The notes under the pieces: model-generated
Seen by the model: the letters and a program-made list of their open reading frames with translations, nothing else
Databases searched by the model: none
What the model was told of the DNA's origin: nothing
In this document: positions 61,299 to 64,000 of the stretch, in pieces
How positions within the stretch are numbered: the first letter of the stretch is position 1
Layout of the letters: the number at the start of each line of letters is the position of its first letter
Program-made: the position numbers and the translations under genes
Source of the DNA: Caprella mutica
Lineage: Eukaryota; Arthropoda; Malacostraca; Amphipoda; Caprellidae
Length of the DNA: 64,000 bases
Direction: 5' to 3'
Assembly: GCA_947561585.1 (NCBI GenBank)
Contig: CANNZV010002610.1
Coordinates: 1-64,000 of the forward strand

Positions 61299-61505
61299 TC
61301 ATCTAAATTTCTTGAACTCAGGAATATACTTCATTATAGCAAGGAATGGGGATATGGAAGGCGGATAAATAATGATATTCTGGGAAAGACCCAATTTTTC
61401 TATTAGTCTCAGATTCTCTTTCAACACACTGTACAATTTATACTGCCCCGTTACTGGGTCAAACATAACCATTTGCCTCTTAATCACCACCTTGGGCACT
61501 TCCAC
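61299..61505 (-). CDS. Possible terminal exon of an unidentified minus-strand gene
   Basis: The minus-strand frame ends at 61299 after about 68 codons and reads like real protein (VPKVVIKRQMVMFDPVTGQ, later LRLIEKLGLSQNI and a C-terminal IPEFKKFR). Just upstream on that strand is a pyrimidine tract (TTTTCTTTCTTCCTGTTT), then GTGGAAG, a usable splice acceptor near 61500. Upstream exons would lie at higher coordinates, where only transposon remnants are visible, so the gene may be broken or extend past the window. No family recognised. Composition, not homology, is the basis. Confidence 0.25.
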   Translation of the reverse strand: MEVPKVVIKRQMVMFDPVTGQYKLYSVLKENLRLIEKLGLSQNIIIYPPSISPFLAIMKYIPEFKKFR

Positions 61506-62239
61506 AAACAGGAAGAAAGAAAATCTACTTATTATCTAGCAGAGTATGGGGTGATTCTCGCGCAAACCCTGTAGTTATCCCCCAAAATAAGCAAAATAGA
61601 AATTCACCAAATCACATCAGCTATTCAAATTATTTAATATCTTATGATAATTACTTAACTAGCTCCTATAAGATATTATTTAAATAATGATAAAGTAGTA
61701 CTAATAAAATGACTGAATAGAATTGATGAAATATCTATCAAAAAATTTTCATAAATGAAGATAGCTTTCACAACACAATTATTTAAATGAACATTTTTTA
61801 TATATTCAAGACTTCTCTGTAGCTACACATAACAGCAATCCTGCTAACGTAAAAACATTTAATCATCTGATCTAATTATCAACAAACTTCACTAAAGCAA
61901 TAATTCAACTTTTATGATAGAAAGCAATATATTATGTAGCTAGATGTTTTTTTTTTTAATTTAGAGAGTGTAAGTTTTCAGTTTTTGGACAAGTAAAAAT
62001 GAAATGCATAATAGTTGTTAGATTATATAGCTTATTCTATATAAAGAGATTGGTAGCTATCCATGATACGTGGAGGGTACGTACCATGGATATCAGTACT
62101 CTGTCCTTCAATGATACCCACAGGTCACAATTTCGGTCTCTGAGAAGAAATTTCAGTGTCGGAATTATAAAAGGCCTCTCGAACATAAATGGTGTATTCG
62201 TTAGTTTGTTAAACTGCACACTTAATGATTGTTTGACCG
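61506..62239. other. No supported gene
   Basis: AT-rich. The open frame starting at 61999 runs into the decayed transposase and its first two thirds show no motif. Confidence 0.45.
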
Positions 62240-63249
62240 GGAATCAATTGTTACTTGGGTCAATACGTTCAGGCAAACCGGGAGTTTGACACGACGAAGA
62301 ACTGGAGTGATCACCTGAGAGCTTCAATCTTGCGATCCCACCGACGTTCTGCGCGCAGACATGCTTCTGCCCTTGGGCTTTCCGATCGCTCAGTGAGACG
62401 AATACTTCACGATGACCTGAATTTCCATCCTTACAAGATAGTGATTGTGCAGGAACTCTCCGAACGTGATTTCACTTCAAGAAGGAACGCATGTGAGGCT
62501 ATTCTCGAAAACGTTATAGTTTATTTCAGTGATGAAGCACATTTTCATTAGAGTGGATGTGTCAACAAACAAAACATGCGTTACTGGACTGACTCCAATC
62601 TCCGAGAATTGCATCAAAGGCCTTTGCATTCACCTAAAGTAACAGTGTGGTGTGCAATTTCCTCCACTGGAATTGTTGGTCTATGGTTTTTTGAAGAAAA
62701 TGAGGTCACAGTGACAGTGAAATCAGATAGGTATGTTAACATGTTGGAGGAGTTTTTTCTTCCACGAATTGATGAATTGGACCTCGGGATATTTGGTTTC
62801 AACAGGCTGGAGCAACGGCTCACACTTCAAGGGCATCGATGGCTGTTTTGAGGGAACACTTTCCAGAGCGCCTTATTTCAATAAGGGGCGATTTGGAGTG
62901 GCCAGCCCATTCCCCCGATTTGAAGAACCCTTACAATTTTTATTTGTGGGGATATCTGAAATCCCGTGGCAACGTCAAACGCCCGAGGAGCCTACAAGAC
63001 TTGAAGGCCAACATCCGAGAAGAAATTGCCAATATATTCGCTGATACGCTGGTGCGGGTCATGGCAAATGCCAGAAATCGGTTTATACAGTGTATGGACA
63101 ATGAGGGACGTCACCTACCTGATATGATTTTCAAAAATATGTAAAACAAAAATTTACATATGTACTATCATTATGAAACAAAAATAAAACTTGTAAATCT
63201 TGTTTTATTGCCTTTTGAAAAAAGGAAGTTATGCTGCACACCCTGTGTA
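62240..63249 (+). pseudogene. Decayed mariner-like (DD41D type) transposase and right element end
   Basis: Pieces in order: SARRHASALGLSDRSVRRIL with an HTH (about 62345-62415), VYFSDEAHFH with the first Asp, then a stop at 62549-62551, NKQNMRYWTDSNLRELHQRP, VTVWCAISSTGIVGLWFFEE, a frameshift near 62787, WFQQAGATAHTSRASMAVLR, EWPAHSPDL and FYLWGYLKS, ending at a TAA at 63142-63144. The second catalytic Asp (QQDGATAHT in relatives) is Ala, and the third (SPCDFFLWG in relatives) is Asn. Spacing between these two sites is 41 residues, hence DD41D. The right terminus lies near AGTTATGCTGCACACCCTGT (about 63226-63245). The left terminus and the N-terminal region are missing or unrecognisable. It cannot be active. 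Confidence 0.85.
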
Positions 63250-63430
63250 TCTCATTTTCTATGAGCTATAATGAAAGAAAATTTGTTTTAAAGTTAAAGT
63301 AGCTACTACATAATTTAAGTGTTTGTGACTGTGATGAAAGTTTGAAATAGTGAATTCATTAAAGGTTTTGAAATCTAACCATAGCTTAACTCTCACTCAG
63401 TATAAGTAATTAATAGATACTTAGACTTAT
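63250..63430. other. Short spacer, nothing seen
   Basis: AT-rich spacer between two transposon remnants. Confidence 0.5.
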
Positions 63431-63431
63431 A

Positions 63432-64000
63432 CAGTAGCGGACAATATATAGGGGAAGGCAAAAACAAGTTATCTAAATCTTTAATTTCATAAAAAGTACA
63501 AAACACACATAATTGAAATTTTGCATGTATTTTCATATAGAGCTCATATGTATTCGTATGAAATTTCAAAGCATTTGGACAAATATTTTAGGAATAGTTC
63601 CATATTTTACTTCAAACACTAAATTTTGCTCTGGTCAAAAGTTAAGGGTAGCCATCATAAACTTTGAAATATTTGCGGATGTTCGCGGGTCTTCTACCAC
63701 AAAATTCTACAAATCTGGCGCAATATGAAGGAGTTATCCATCTTCTACTCATCCTCGAGAAATGTCCACAATTCATCCACATTTCTTGTGTTTCTTCTCT
63801 GAGTACAGTCTCCAATTATTATCCAAACAATTTCAATTCGATTGAGGTCAGGACTCTGTGAAAGCCAGCTCATTAGAGCAATTTCTTCATCTTCTAATAG
63901 TCATAACTTTTTTTTATATGAGTAGTAGGGTACGTTTTCCTGCTTGAAACTCTGTGGTTGAGGGTCAGCTGCTTGTTGATAGGAGAGAGTATGATGACGA
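63432..64000 (-). pseudogene. Edge of a decayed Tc1-like transposon, transposase on minus strand (runs off the window)
   Basis: A TIR-like end CAGTAGCGGACAATATATAG starts after TA at 63430-63431. On the minus strand, between about 63960 and 63670, Tc1-type sequence is readable: FKQEN (the site of the second catalytic Asp, here Glu), a stop, LLEDEEIALMSWLSQSPDLN, RIEIVW (catalytic Glu kept) and VDELWTFLEDE. The order matches the C-terminal half of DD34E transposases. The catalytic change and the stop mark it as dead. The rest lies beyond base 64000. Confidence 0.8.

Noticed and set aside
62614..62823. 69-codon minus-strand frame
   Set aside because: Antisense of the DD41D transposase remnant.

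Overview
This is a eukaryotic, AT-rich, gene-poor window. Long satellite arrays, TA-flanked miniature inverted-repeat elements, several Tc1/mariner-type transposons and an arthropod-style initiator (TCAGT) with a spliced gene point to an insect. A hemipteran such as a planthopper is a guess only; nothing here fixes the species.

Layout. Positions 1-1855 look like the 3' end of a spliced gene: a short acidic exon ends at a splice donor, and its intron is almost wholly a 23-bp satellite that repeats that donor about 75 times. A broken Tc1-like transposase follows (2329-3073). From about 6 to 17 kb lies repeat-dense DNA: a tRNA-like element, dispersed repeats, hairpins, 20-bp and 13-bp arrays, an 862-bp TA-flanked transposon, and a cluster of one MITE family (TIR starting GGGTAAGTTACGAATTATCGG) plus one copy of a second. 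From 18.2 to 20.2 kb is a 50/52-bp satellite, at 25.5-26.0 kb a 22-bp satellite, and at 35.1-37.6 kb a 41-bp satellite with 17-mer higher-order structure. The stretches between them show no gene I can support.

The one clear gene spans about 48.7-54.03 kb on the plus strand. It has a regular array of CCAAT boxes and CRE/ATF sites at about 42-43 bp spacing, an initiator near 48981, a non-coding first exon with upstream ORFs (one of them a minimal AUG-UAA), a 1.8-kb intron, a two-exon reading frame for 687 residues (51110-52092 joined to 52192-53272), and a poly(A) signal at 54017. The product is a low-complexity, probably nuclear, Ser-rich then Asn/Tyr/Ser-rich protein whose family I do not recognise. 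Promoter and leader together suggest a cAMP- or stress-inducible gene with translational control, which is inference.

The last 10 kb holds 31-bp and 32-bp satellites, a nearly intact Tc1 element with about 200-bp IR/DR-type termini and one frameshift (59315-60952), a possible minus-strand terminal exon (61299-61505), a decayed DD41D mariner-like transposase with lost catalytic residues (about 62240-63249), and the edge of another decayed Tc1 element on the minus strand (63432 to the window end). About 9 kb of the window is tandem satellite.
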